From Brachynemurus nebulosus (lineage: Eukaryota; Arthropoda; Insecta; Neuroptera; Myrmeleontidae), in assembly GCA_035578155.1 (NCBI GenBank), contig JAPWDM010000004.1, positions 52,290,762 to 52,354,761 of the forward strand: a stretch of DNA of 64,000 nt, written 5' to 3'. Position 1 is the first letter of the stretch, and each line of letters starts with the position of its first letter. The position numbers were made by a program, and so were the translations under genes. Below the pieces are notes generated by a model. The model searched no databases, was not told where the DNA came from, and saw nothing but the letters and a program-made list of their open reading frames with translations. Shown here one piece after another: positions 11,825-24,064 of this stretch.

Positions 11825-12682
11825 GGGGGGAGTTTACGCCAGAAACGGCTAATAAACTAATTTTTTTCGAATCTCGTTTTTTGTTTTTATTTTGTTCTGT
11901 GGTTCTTTACAAACACGGTGATATATACAACATGGCCAAAAATTTTTTTTTTCAAGTAGAAAAATATTTATTTGTGAGCTGCTGCACAGCCAAGTTGCTG
12001 CTCCTTTGCAGACAACGCTCGCCCCCCCTCGCGATTTGATCAGTAATATTTAGTTTTGGTGTGTGCATGAGTTATAATATGCACGAAAAAGGAACAAGGA
12101 GGGGACAATGTATGAGGCTGGAGAGTTTTAATAAGCAGTGAGTAAACTGCTTCTTTTGTTATTATTTTTGTTTTTTACCGTTTCCCGAAAGTTGTGTTTT
12201 TCCCGACAAGGAAAATCATATCTCAAGTTCTAGAAAAGATAGAGACTTAATATTTTTTTAATTTTGTTCATAAACATATTGCGCATAAAGTGGAGTATGC
12301 TTTTTCCATTTGAATAATTGTAACTATTTTTAAACAATTTTTTAAAATAAATAATTGGGTTTTATAGTTTTTAGAAGTTTGGGAGTACAATTTTATAGTT
12401 AATTTTTAAAATTACCTGAAACCCATACTCAGCTTTATGGACAGGTCCTTAAGGAATAAAATAATGAAAAAATATTTAAAAAATATTCATTAATTTTTGA
12501 GATATGGCGTTCCTTGTAAACGCTTAAAAACTTGTGAAAAAGGGTCCCCTCCCCCCACAGGGAAGAGTAATGAATGTTTCAAAAACAAAATTTTCTATTT
12601 GAAACCCTCCCTAATTTGAAAAAAATTCAACAAGCAAAATAATCATAAATAAAAAAGTTGGTTTTTTATTTGAACTCCTCCC
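11825..12682. mobile_element. TTAA-flanked element, TIR GGGRGGAGTT
   Basis: TTAA at 11821-11824 and 12683-12686 brackets 858 bp. The ends read GGGGGGAGTTTA and, inverted, GGGAGGAGTTCA. A related GAAACCCTCCCTAA word about 80 bp inside the right end looks like a subterminal repeat. The middle contains a C-rich CCCCTCCCCCCAC patch (12545-12560). No transposase frame is present. The TIR is short, so the assignment rests mainly on paired TTAA sites and G-rich ends. Confidence 0.55.
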
Positions 12683-13849
12683 TTAATCAGTTTTTAGAGA
12701 TATTATATTTGTCTTTATTAAGCGCAAGTTACTGACAGAATATGAAGCTCTAACTATAATTTAATTCTGACTTAAAATTACATTTTTGTAGTTACGTTGT
12801 TATTGAAGCTAAGAAAACTGAATCCGTGCATTCGAGATTGAATAAATAACACTCGATTACAAGTCAGTATTATTATTAAATACATTGTATTATTTATTTT
12901 ATTTTGTATTTGGCCAGACACATTGACTGACATCGATTTCAGTAAAAATTCTGTTCTGTGTAAACCACACGTTCGATCTTATTCACCAAATCATACAATA
13001 AAGTATAATTAAATTAACGTTAAAATAAAAAAAGTACAAAAATAAAAACATTTTATTGAATAACTGTCACCTGACCCATTTGTACACAGCGCAACGGTTT
13101 CAGTTTTAACGACTTTTTGTTCTGTTTTGAATGTTCAATAAACATTGTTCAAATTGAAGTTTGCCATAGGCGATTTTTAAAAGTATTACATTTTATACTT
13201 GTAACGCTTTACATTTTTGTATCATCGCCAATCTAAAGGACACAATGAATATGTGTTTATTACTGAAAAACGAACAGATTTTCACCTCGGTTTTCATTTC
13301 AGATCAAAGTTTTCTTGATACGTTTTTTTCTAGTAGGTAGAATACAGGTAAATTTATTGTAAACTAGCATTTTGTAAAACACAATTTTCTTTTTATGCTT
13401 AAACCCTAAACTTCTAAATTAACGACACTGTACAGATAAAGTTTTACTAATCTGATATAAATAATTATACCATTTGAAAGTCTATTTTTGAATTTTTAAT
13501 GAAATAATGTTCTGCTATCTATGTACGATTTATGTATGTATATTGTTATACAAAAATAATAGATAATCCTTTGGAGATTACCTACTGACAACAGAGCAGA
13601 CAGTAGAATCACAGTAATCCAAACAAAATGTATGAGACTGGGGTCTTACGAAATTATAAAGTTGCCGGGTTATTGGAAGTCAATGACAAAATAAAAATAT
13701 TATATATAAGACATAAAATAAAAAAATTGAATTTTTTAAAGGAAATATTATGTCCAACTTGCCTCTATAATTCAAACCAAATTTTAAAAATAATTTGTAA
13801 AATAAAGTGAATTCTGGATTATTATATATATTATCTGGATTATTATAAC

Positions 13850-13850
<1 letters not shown>
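12683..13850. other. No recognisable feature
   Basis: A+T-rich DNA. The 60-codon frame at 13628-13810 has no recognisable motif and strongly biased Lys/Ile content. Confidence 0.5.
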
Positions 13851-13852
<2 letters not shown>

Positions 13853-13941
<89 letters not shown>

Positions 13942-13945
13942 GTAT
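13853..13945. repeat. (TA)n microsatellite with (TATG)n edge
   Basis: About 38 TA units are followed by TATG units, as in copy A at 3210. The flanks do not match the (TA)n-bearing element family, so this tract is independent. Confidence 0.95.
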
Positions 13946-16063
13946 ATCGCAAAACGGATTATATAGGAAATGTGAGGTGAATCTGGAAGAAACCGATAAT
14001 TTATTGTGGCTACGGTGGTTAATACTATAAAATGAAGATGGTTGTATTTATGATCAAGATGAAAATGTAAATTTGGAAAAATTAGTAGTCGTGAAACAGG
14101 ACAAAAATTAAGTTATATAATTTGTTCGCAATTTATTTTAAATTGTGTTAAACGGTAAGTATATTTCATAATATTATGTTAATTTATCAACTAATAATAC
14201 TATACATATTTAGTAAACAAACTTTACTGCCTTGCGTATATTTTTTATAAAATCTCCATTCGTTTCTGTTGAATCATGGTGAATAGGAATTGATCACATT
14301 TTAAAATTTTCCAACTAAATAAAAGAAGAAAATAGACTTTTAAAATGGTAAAATAGCCAAAGGAACCAAAATTAGTCTGTTTTGTCATCTAATATGTAAG
14401 AAAGTGTAGGAAAATCAAATGCCAAAGTCAATAACAATCTCCGATTTGTCCCAATTTATAATACATTAAAAAAATTTCTACAAGTTAAATAAATTTTTCC
14501 TATAGAAGAAGGTCCGTCTTAGGATTTATATGTTAAAATTTTTATTAAGCCTATATTGGAAAGTTGATTTAAAATTGTATTTAAGCTAAATCAATAATTC
14601 GATTTTAAACCGGAATACTATATTTCAAAGAGAGGCATTTACTCTCGTTGAGGTATACTTAAATAATTTTGAACTTACGATCTTTTTTAAATTAAATCAG
14701 TAAATAAATTATTATGCAAATTTTATAATTGTAAAACTTTTACTTACCGATTTTCTCAAATAATCTATAATTCGATCAAATTAATTTTATATGTATAAAT
14801 AATTTGAGGGGCTTAACAGGTTCACTGTTGTGTGGAGTGAAGGGTTAACAAAAGTAAACTATTCTAAATATACACTAGATACGTACAAATCAATTTTTAA
14901 ATTGGATTTAAGTATTATCTCGTTCTTAATCGGTAAGAAATTAGAACAGTGTCCTTTTAAAATTTGTTATATAATGAAAAATATTCAAAATGTACATATA
15001 CTATATACATAATATACTGAATATACAAATTTATTTGAACACAAAGTCTATTTTCAATGGCAATTACCAGATGGGTTGAAAACTGGACAGGAAGTTTAAT
15101 ACATGACCATCAATTAATTAGACAAACAATTTAATGTATGTGATCGGTTTTCGATGTACTTCCGCTTGTTTTTAAGTTTTATTAACTAATTATCAGTAAT
15201 AACAGACGCCCAGTTAATTTTAATTTCAGGCTACTTATTCGCTATATTTATCCGAAGTTTCGCACGCGTGGTGTTTGAGATTATGACATCATATTAATTC
15301 ATATATTTACATCAGGTCTGTTTCAACTACCTCTTTTTGGATTGCACATGGAACGATTTGTGAATTGTTATGCGCGGAAGTTCGTACTGTTAATTTATTG
15401 TGAACTGAGTGATAAAAAAAAATGTTTTTATGTACGAGTAAATGGCAAAAATGTCAAATTTGATTGCACCACATAGTTCCGAAATTTCAGAATAAAATTT
15501 GCAGTGGATAATGGATAAAAATATTTTTGTTAAGAAAAAATACAAAATACGCCTAAAATACTTTATTATAAAGGATTACATTTCGAAATTATCCGCAAAA
15601 ATTTTGCCGGTAGTTTTCGTTTCTTCGTCTTTGGCCATTCATTTCAAATTTTAATTAATCTTCGTCATATCTTGCTTCAAAGAAATTACTACCCCACTCA
15701 ATACCACTCATTTTAAATTTTATTCTACATATATATTTATTTAAAATTATCAAGCATAAGCAGAGACAGTCTATTAGACTTATAGCTTTGGGCGAAAGAC
15801 CTAAATGTATTTTATAAAAGACTGATTTTATCAATTAAATTGATTTTAACTAATTCAATAAGAAGGAATCAGTGTTGTTTGAATTATTTGAAAGATAGAA
15901 CATGGGAATTATTTTCAGTTCCATACGGTACAATAAGGTATACGTTTACTCTCTGGGCTAATGATACTAATAATGATACAAAAATCGGAACAAAACTGAT
16001 ATGATGTTAGGACGCGGGACTCCACCATTGAAATCGCCACTGTCCCGACAGAATCGAAACAGG
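13946..16063. other. Mostly featureless A+T-rich DNA
   Basis: No gene or intact element was found. The Helitron relic at 15236-15350 is listed separately. Confidence 0.5.
15236..15350 (-). repeat. Degraded Helitron 3'-end relic
   Basis: The stretch TTTCGCACGCGTGGTG followed by TTTGAGATTATGACATCAT parallels TTCGCTCGCGCGGGATTTGA and the following bases at 6812-6850 in the intact Helitron. The terminal CTAG is lost. It is short and diverged, so confidence is moderate. Confidence 0.5.
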
Positions 16064-18366
16064 TCGCGAGCTTAGTGTAACACTGTTCCATGTCGCCTTT
16101 TTAAAATCTCGAGAAAAATCAGTTTGAAGTTTTGACATATTTTAAAATGTAATTTATACAATATGGATTAATTTTAAGTAATGAAATTGTACTATATACA
16201 TCTAATAATTAATAAATTGAAGCAGAAAATGAAAATAGTTGAAAAATTTTCTTGGAAAATGAAAATAAAAAAAACATAGCACTTTGGTATAACGTGATTC
16301 ATTAGAAAAAATTATCAATTTTAACATAGAACTTTGATACATAATATAAAGTATAAATTTTTCTTACAAAAATAAATAAATATGTCAATATTCTTAAAAA
16401 TAAATCGTCTTTACTTGGTTTAGACTTATTATTATCATTATTCTCTGTATTTTCCATTTTTGTTAAGTATTTATTGTGGCAATATATCGTCAACACTAAC
16501 ATGTAACTAACAAGTAAAGGTTCCGAGGCCGAACCTATCGATTTTGATGAAACTTAAATAATATGTAGAACACTAAAAACTAAGGGACACGTATTTTTTT
16601 TATCTGCGGAAAAGGGGTTTGAAGGGACGAAATCGCCCTTCAAAAATTGGGGTAAAAATTTATTTTTACAAATATCTCGAAAACAGTAAGAGGCAAAGCA
16701 AAAATTTAAATTGGCGATATTGCTCTTTTTTAAAAAGCTATCTATTGATATGCAATTTGTTCAATTTACATCAACAGGGGTGGTTGGGGGTTAATTTTGC
16801 AAAAAGGGGGTGAAAATTAAACAATATAAAAATTTTGTTTACAGATTTGAAATCTACGTCAAAAAATCTAATTGACCTGTTTTTGTTCAATATCCTAATA
16901 TTAAGTCTAGGGGTAGTTAACTAGGGGGTGACTGTGTCGAATAGTCGTACTACTTGGGTAGTTTAAGAAGTTTTTCTCCATGGAAAATAGTTTAAGACAT
17001 TTAGAATAACGTAGAAATGAAATTTTCGATTTCAAAATTCAGTTTGAGCAACACTGGAGAGGGGGTGAGTCACCCTCTTAAATTATATAGGTACTAGTTT
17101 ACTAACACTCATTTTTACTATTAACACACTGACAGTGGGTAATAATGTCATGTAAGGTTTTTATAAGGTTTGTTTTTTAATGGACATTATAGTTTTCGTT
17201 ATCGAAAATTATCGATACCAAAAGTAACGATATTTTGAAAATGAATGGAAACCTAATAAAAACCTTACATACGATAGTCCAACTTCAGAACCACTTATTG
17301 TGACATTAGTACTCACTGTCAGTGTGTTAATAGTAAAAATGAGTGTATGTAAACTAGTATGTAATTTAAGAGGGTGATTCACCCCCTCTCCAGTGAATTT
17401 TGAAACCGACAATTTCATTTCTACGTTATTCTAATTGTCTTGAACTATTTTCTATAAAGAAGAACTTCTTGAACTACCCAAGTAGTACAGTTATTCGACA
17501 CAGTCATCCCCTTGTTAACTACCCCTAGACTTAATATTAGGACATTGAGCAAAAACGAGTCAATTAGATTTTTTGACGTAGATTTCAAATTTGTAAACAA
17601 AATTTTTACATTGTTTATTTTTCACCCCCTTTTTGCAAAATTAACCCCCAACCACCCCTGCTGATGTAAATTGAACAAATTGCATATCAATAGATAGCTC
17701 TTTAAAAAAGAGCAATATCGTCAGTTTAAACTGTTGCTCGATCTCTTACTGTTTTCGAGATATTTGTAAAATTAAATTTTTACCCCAATTTTTGAAGGGC
17801 GATTTCATCCCTTCAAACCGTTTTTCCGCAGATAAAAAAAAAACGTGTTCCTTAGTTTTTAGTGTTCTACAAGTTTGTGGAACTTGCAGAACACTAAAAA
17901 CTCTTGTTCTAAGTTTCATCAAAATCGATAGGTCCGGCCTCGGAACGTTTACTTGTAACTGACAATAATAAAAAAAAAACATATTATGGACGTTATGGAC
18001 ACCCAACACAACCAACAAAATATTTGTTGTATATGTTGTATTTAATAATAATATGTATAAAACTTTCAAAAAAGCAGATATAGACAAATTACAGTGTATC
18101 AAAATACTATGTGAAACAATTAACAAATTAAACGAAAAAATAATTTAAAACATCCAAGTTCTATGTGAAACATAGAACTTTTAATAAAATTATTTGTACT
18201 TTTAGCAGATGGAATTTTGATGTTCTGTTGATTTCTACCGGACTTTAAGGAATTTTGATTAAATTTAAATTTATATAGGTAGACAGTAAAGTGGAGAACG
18301 CAAATATGTGAAAAAGTGCAAATCTCAAAAAAGTCGACATAGTACAGTGTTACACTAAGCTCGCGA
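16064..18366. mobile_element. 2.3-kb foldback element with arms over 1 kb
   Basis: The outer ends read TCGCGAGCTTAGTGTAACAC at 16064 and its reverse complement ending at 18366. Inside, 16510-17140 is matched in inverted order by 17310-17955, through blocks such as CCGAGGCCGAACC/TAGGTCCGGCC, GAACACTAAAAACT, TTCAAAAATTGGGG, CTAATATTAAGTCTAGGGG and CACTGGAGAGGGGG. The axis is near 17228. The part of the arm next to the ends (16100-16500) is less similar. Arms differ by scattered substitutions and small indels, so the structure is genuine and not recent. There is no clear target duplication and no coding capacity: the 126-codon minus frame at 17746-18126 follows repeat sequence. Single-arm relatives lie at 1550-2105 and 43766-44960. 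Confidence 0.82.
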
Positions 18367-19171
<805 letters not shown>

Positions 19172-19406
19172 TGCGTACGACTTTCTCATCACTTCATCAG
19201 TAATATGTTTTCAGTTTTCTTTTTTTACGATAATGAAAATTTTATTGATATACTTTTCATGCAGTTAATGTGTTTTACTATTTATATAAATGTTAATAAA
19301 ATTTTATTGCACGGGATGTCACTTTACCAGTGTACTTAACATTTTTTTTTTTTATAATCATGCTAAAAGAGTTAAGAAGTTAGTACACTCGAAGTCTAAA
19401 TTAATA

Positions 19407-20344
19407 AGGGAAGTATCAAACATGGGAATCATGGATTTCGGAGCAATTAATATATGTTGTAGAATATATTTCTCTGAGTATTGTAGTAATAATAATTTAG
19501 ACCAATGCGACTTTATTTAGAAATTAAACGCACGAAAAGTTTCGAAAAATATATCGTGTTTGATATCTATCAGTTAGTTTGTATTGTCTGTAGCAAGGGC
19601 AACTGGTGGTCTGGTTAACGTCTGCTCTCATACATGTAACTTTTTTTAATATACAGACAGAAAGATTCTACGTTCGAATCTATGCCTTTCCAATATTAAA
19701 TAATTCTCTTTTCAATTTTTTTTTAACTTTTTCAGTATTGTACAATGGTTAACTACATTGACGATGGTATAATTATTTTTTTAAAAGAAGATATGGTATT
19801 CTTTTTTATGTCATTATTATAAAAAAAATTACAATTGCCATTACTTTAAATAAGGATAAAATGAAAAATGTCTAAAAATAGTGTAAATAATTTATAATAA
19901 AAATCGCTTTATTTTATGTAAAAAAAAATCAGTAATTTAAAATTTACCATAAAATTTCTGTTACATATTATAATGTACCACATGTACAAAAAATATTATA
20001 TCTCCCTTTTCAGAAAATAATTATAGCATCGTACAATATTGAAAAAGTTAAAAAAAAAGACTAATAGATTGGAACATAGAACCTTTCCGTTTGCATATTA
20101 AAAAAAGTTACATACATGAAAGCAGACGCTAACCACACCACCAGCCACCCTTGTTGCAGATAATACCAACTAACTGATGCATATCAAACACGATATGTTA
20201 TTCGAAATTTTCGTGCGTTTTATTTCTAAATAAAGTCGCATTGGCCTAAATTATTATTATTACAATACTCAGAGAAATATATTCTACAACGTATATTAAT
20301 TTCTCCCAAATCCGTGATTCCCATGTTTGATACTCCCCTTGTAA
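19407..20344. mobile_element. 0.94-kb foldback with tRNA-like promoter boxes
   Basis: The arm at 19407-19745 is the reverse complement of about 20008-20344. Paired words include AAGTATCAAACATGGGAATC, AGAATATATTTCTCTGAGTA and ACGCACGAAAA. Each arm carries a tRNA-like A-box region: CTGGTGGTCTGGTTAACGTC at about 19602-19621 and, on the minus strand, GGTGGTGTGGTTAGCGTC near 20125-20143. The left arm also has a B-box-like CGTTCGAATC at 19671-19680. No foldable tRNA cloverleaf is evident. The most likely reading is a tRNA-derived SINE-like segment captured in, or giving rise to, a foldback; the loop of about 260 bp is A+T-rich. Confidence 0.7.
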
Positions 20345-20754
20345 GTTTAAAATTTTAAAACATTGCCCTTAGTTTTTATGTTCCGAACTACCTTCGTGTA
20401 AGTTCGGAACATTATAAGATTGGTGAGTAACCGAAAATTTGAGAGAAGTGGTAAATCAGAGAACAAATGGTAAATAATAATAGAGTTTTACATTCATATA
20501 TTGAATATACGCAAGAGGACTATGTATTGTATGTATTTCATGTACCTGTGAATTCTATGGTTTGGTGGCCAATGCACAATCAAGTTTACTTGATTGTACA
20601 CAAAATTGCAATAAAAAAAAAATTTCTCTTTCTATTTCTATTTTATAGAAGCGTGTATATATTTATCTCTTTCTTTCGCTGTTTTTTCTTAAAATTATTA
20701 ATAATGGAACAGATTCTAAAAATTGTTATCTTTGTCTAATAACTTATTTTAATA
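20345..20754. other. Short inverted repeat, otherwise featureless
   Basis: ATGTTCCGAACT (20379-20390) and AGTTCGGAACAT (20401-20412) form a 12-bp stem with a 10-base loop. The 90-codon frame at 20467-20739 has no recognisable domain. Confidence 0.45.
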
Positions 20755-20911
20755 CACAGAGAGCCATCTTTACGTATTTGTGATAATTACATACTTGCCG
20801 ACCAGTCCACATAATTCATAGAAAAAATTATATACATATAGAATCCTATCAAAAATAGGGCCATATTGCTCATCATTGTATTTCTCCCCAACTGTAAGAT
20901 GGCTCTCAGTG
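20755..20911. mobile_element. Small MITE, TIR GAGAGCCATCTT
   Basis: Ends CACAGAGAGCCATCTTTACG and, inverted, CACTGAGAGCCATCTTACAG bound a 157-bp unit. No convincing target duplication is visible, so the superfamily is unknown. Confidence 0.55.
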
Positions 20912-21155
20912 TCCGTTTTTTCGCTTATTTTATACCTATTCGTTTCGTCATAGTTCGTCCGTTTCCGTTCGTCGTCAAGTGTTACAAGTGTTAAAATATA
21001 CTAATTACATATATATTGGGATAATACCAGTTTTAATATTTTTTTCTGATTATTATTAATTGTAATTTTCTTTTAAAACATGTTTTTGTTGTAAAAAAAC
21101 TGAATAATATTTGGGAAATTCCAGTATTTGGATAAGGGTTAATATAAAATATATA

Positions 21156-21751
21156 AGGTAACTGCGGGTAATAAGGCCTAGCTAAGGGAGATCTTAAATA
21201 AAATGAAAAATACTGCAGATAATCAACTTTTTTATTAATAAATAAACTCCAAAAGTGTCAATCAACCAACAAAAAAATATAAATTAGGAATTAAAATATT
21301 GGATTAGAAAATATGTAACATTTTTGAAAACTCTGTTCTTAAGCTTATGTGTAATTTTGATAGCCCTTATTTGCCGCCGATACCCAAGTAAATAAAAAAA
21401 AAAATTAATTATTTTGACAGATGTAAAATTATTTAATGCACTGAATTAACAAAAAGAAGAACTGAAGAACAAAATTAGGTGAACAGAAAAATAATTAGCA
21501 GCATTAATATTATAATTACTTGAGATAATTTTCGTTGATATTTTATTATTCGAGCTCGAAAATCTCACTTTATGATATATAGCTCGTTACTGGAGACAAT
21601 ACGCGGGATGGCGGCAAGTGGAACATATGTTGCAACTTATTGGTGTCTGAGGCTTGCATGCGTCAAACATTGGTACGCCTGTACGAATGTTTGAACGAGT
21701 TATGAATTTTAGGCCTTATTACCCGACAGGCCTTATTACCCGCAGTTACCT
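21156..21751. mobile_element. TA-flanked MITE, TIR AGGTAACTGCGGGTAATAAG
   Basis: The TIR word AGGTAACTGCGGGTAATAAG is found at 21156 and inverted at the right end, with TA on both sides. At the right end the inner word GGGTAATAAGGCCT is repeated in tandem. The 596-bp interior contains no transposase frame. TA target and size fit a Tc1/mariner-group non-autonomous element; the TIR sequence itself I cannot place. Confidence 0.8.
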
Positions 21752-22216
21752 TAACTGAGGTTACAGTTATATAGGTTTCTTTACAAGTGCATTATATAAA
21801 TAATTCAATATATGTAATTCAAATTTTTTTCTTTTTTGTGAAAAGGTTGTATTTTATTTAGATACAAAAAAAAAAAAAAAAAAAAAATTAAAATTTTTTC
21901 AAAATTTTCTGTTTTATGAGACCGTATGTGAAAATATGTATATCTCTTTTGAAATAGAGTGTACAATATACATACAAATATAAAGTATCTAGGACCATAA
22001 AACAAACCTTTTTCAAAAAAAAAAAAAAGATTATTTTCAAAAAAGGTCGGAAATAGCAATAAACTTTACATTCCCCCATTTTGAAGTCAGTTCACCCAAT
22101 ATTTTTCCTAATAAATAAATCTTATTCCTAAAGTATAACCTATTTTTTGATTTCAGAACGATCGTGTTCGTATGTGTCACATCGTGAACGTATGTGTCCG
22201 GACTGTTATATTTTAA
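21752..22216. other. Poly(A) tract, otherwise featureless
   Basis: A poly(A) run of about 23 bases lies near 21867-21888 and a shorter one near 22017-22028. The overlapping minus-strand frames at 21805-22228 are chance frames rich in Phe and Lys. Confidence 0.5.
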
Positions 22217-23119
22217 CCCTAGAATCATACGTTGGTCTACGAGAAACGTTAATCATACATCGACATCGTTTTGACGGATGGACTTTTTACGGAGAGTTTT
22301 AGAGTTTATTTGCAAAAAACATTTTTTTTGACATAACAATACTACAAAAGGGAACAAAATATTTAAAAAAATTGGATTTGGAAAAATTTCTTAATGTAAA
22401 TATTTATTAATTTTTTTAATCTTTTTATCCAAGCATATTTTCATTATAAAAATTAAAAAATAGATAAATACATCAATTGTAATAATTAATTTATGAACTA
22501 TTATGAGTCAGTGGACATGTGTGACTTTACAGAATGTGAAATTTCTCAGTCATAAATATTCCTATAGATATGTAGTTATTTCCCCATTAGGCACATTTGT
22601 AAATTTTCTAAAATTTGTTAGTAATTTTTCGAATAAGATCTCAAAAAATAATAAAAATTAAAATATTTTCCACAAAATAAATTGTTAATCTTTTATTAAG
22701 TCATTCGAAATACATTCTGTAGTTTTCGATTCAATATATTAAAACTTCAGTATTATGTCGTCTCTATAAGTCAAACAGCTGTAATCATCTTTCACATTAT
22801 CATAATCATTGAATAAATTAATTATAACATCCATATCTTTAATAAGTTTTAAAAAAATTAGGAAAACTTTTATACGTAGTGTACAAAATCTTCAAAAAAA
22901 GCATACGTTAATCATACATCGACGTCCTTTTGACGGACAGAACGACAAACAGAAACAGAACGACAATGACTATAAACAAAATAAATATATGTGGTGTGTT
23001 ATAATAACAAATAAGTTAGATAACAGAAATCTTACAGCAAACAAGTAACAACAAGTCGTAGTATTGGAGCAGGTAGAGAAGTTCGTACGTCGTTTTGACG
23101 TGTACGTATGATTCTAGGG
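22217..23119. mobile_element. piggyBac-type MITE, copy 1
   Basis: TTAA at 22213-22216 and 23120-23123 flanks ends that both read CCCTAGAATCATACGT inward. piggyBac TIRs begin CCCT/CCYT and target TTAA. Subterminal words TTTTGACG occur near both ends (22270; 23093), and an internal copy of CATACATCGACRTC lies at 22914, matching the asymmetric internal repeats of piggyBac ends. The unit is 903 bp. It encodes no transposase: the frame at 22809-23048 lacks any piggyBac domain. A near-identical second copy is at 58902-59803. Confidence 0.9.
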
Positions 23120-23123
23120 TTAA

Positions 23124-23703
23124 GAAGTTTTAGTTATGACCACTGATTGTGAGGAACATTACTTAGTGCGTGTCAAACACGCACTTGACGAATTTTTTAT
23201 ATAAACTTCTGTGGAGTTAAGTTTTGAATTTTTTTTGCTATAGTTCATAACTGTTATACGAATATGTATGTAGGTATAATTAATTAGACTGCATAAATTA
23301 CTATCAGAAATCAGCATTAATTTTTACGGGAAAAGCGCAATAATTGAACATAAGGATACAATTATAATTAGCGATATATTTTTCATACGTTGTCTTAAAA
23401 GCCATTCTCTCATTTCCAAAAATATAATTGGATTTACGTGAAATCAGATACACAATGAATAAGTGTTGCTAAAATTTGCCAAACTGTCAACACCGATCGA
23501 AGATAAATGCATTAAATTGCAATATAAAATCTTCAATAACAATTTAAAAAGAAAACAAACAAATATAAAATTTAATATTATTTATTATTTTTAACAATCG
23601 TTTATTATTTTTCCAATTTTAAATTAAAGTTACAAAATGTATCTATAAATTCTAAATAGACAGTTAGGATACCATGTTATTCAAAAATCTAAAGCAAAAG
23701 GTA
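23124..23703. other. No recognisable feature
   Basis: A+T-rich spacer between two MITEs. No gene signal was seen. Confidence 0.5.
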
Positions 23704-24064
23704 ACGAGCCATTACCGCCATTTTAGCGTAACCGACAAATATCAAATTTTACAGGAGAAGGATTTTTTAAATATCTGTATGGCGCTTGCGATATTTCTGC
23801 TGTCTTAATTTTATGACGTCTGAACGTAATATTCCTATTATTTTATTAACCTTACGATAAAGATGGTTATTGTCGGTTACGCTAAAATGTGAAAATGTGT
23901 TGTATTAACGATAACCTAAGCAGTTGCTATAACTCGTTAATTAACGAATTTTGGAGAAAAACGTTAACACTGCTTGGTCCGTTACAGTTTAAAATGTTGC
24001 TTGCAATAAAAATCTCGATTTCGATAAAAGTGTCGCTTACGATAAATCGGCGGTAATGGCTCGG
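23704..24064. mobile_element. TA-flanked MITE, TIR MCGAGCCATTACCGCC
   Basis: Ends ACGAGCCATTACCGCC and, inverted, CCGAGCCATTACCGCC are flanked by TA. A second inverted pair, CATTTTAGCGTAACCGACAA against TTGTCGGTTACGCTAAAATG, lies inside the left two-thirds and gives a nested hairpin. The unit is 361 bp and non-coding. Confidence 0.82.

Noticed and set aside
17746..18126. 126-codon minus-strand open frame
   Set aside because: It lies in the right arm of the 16-18 kb foldback; related copies are interrupted, and it matches no family I know.
19600..19690. tRNA gene
   Set aside because: A-box and B-box words are present but I cannot build acceptor or anticodon stems; it is treated as tRNA-derived repeat sequence.
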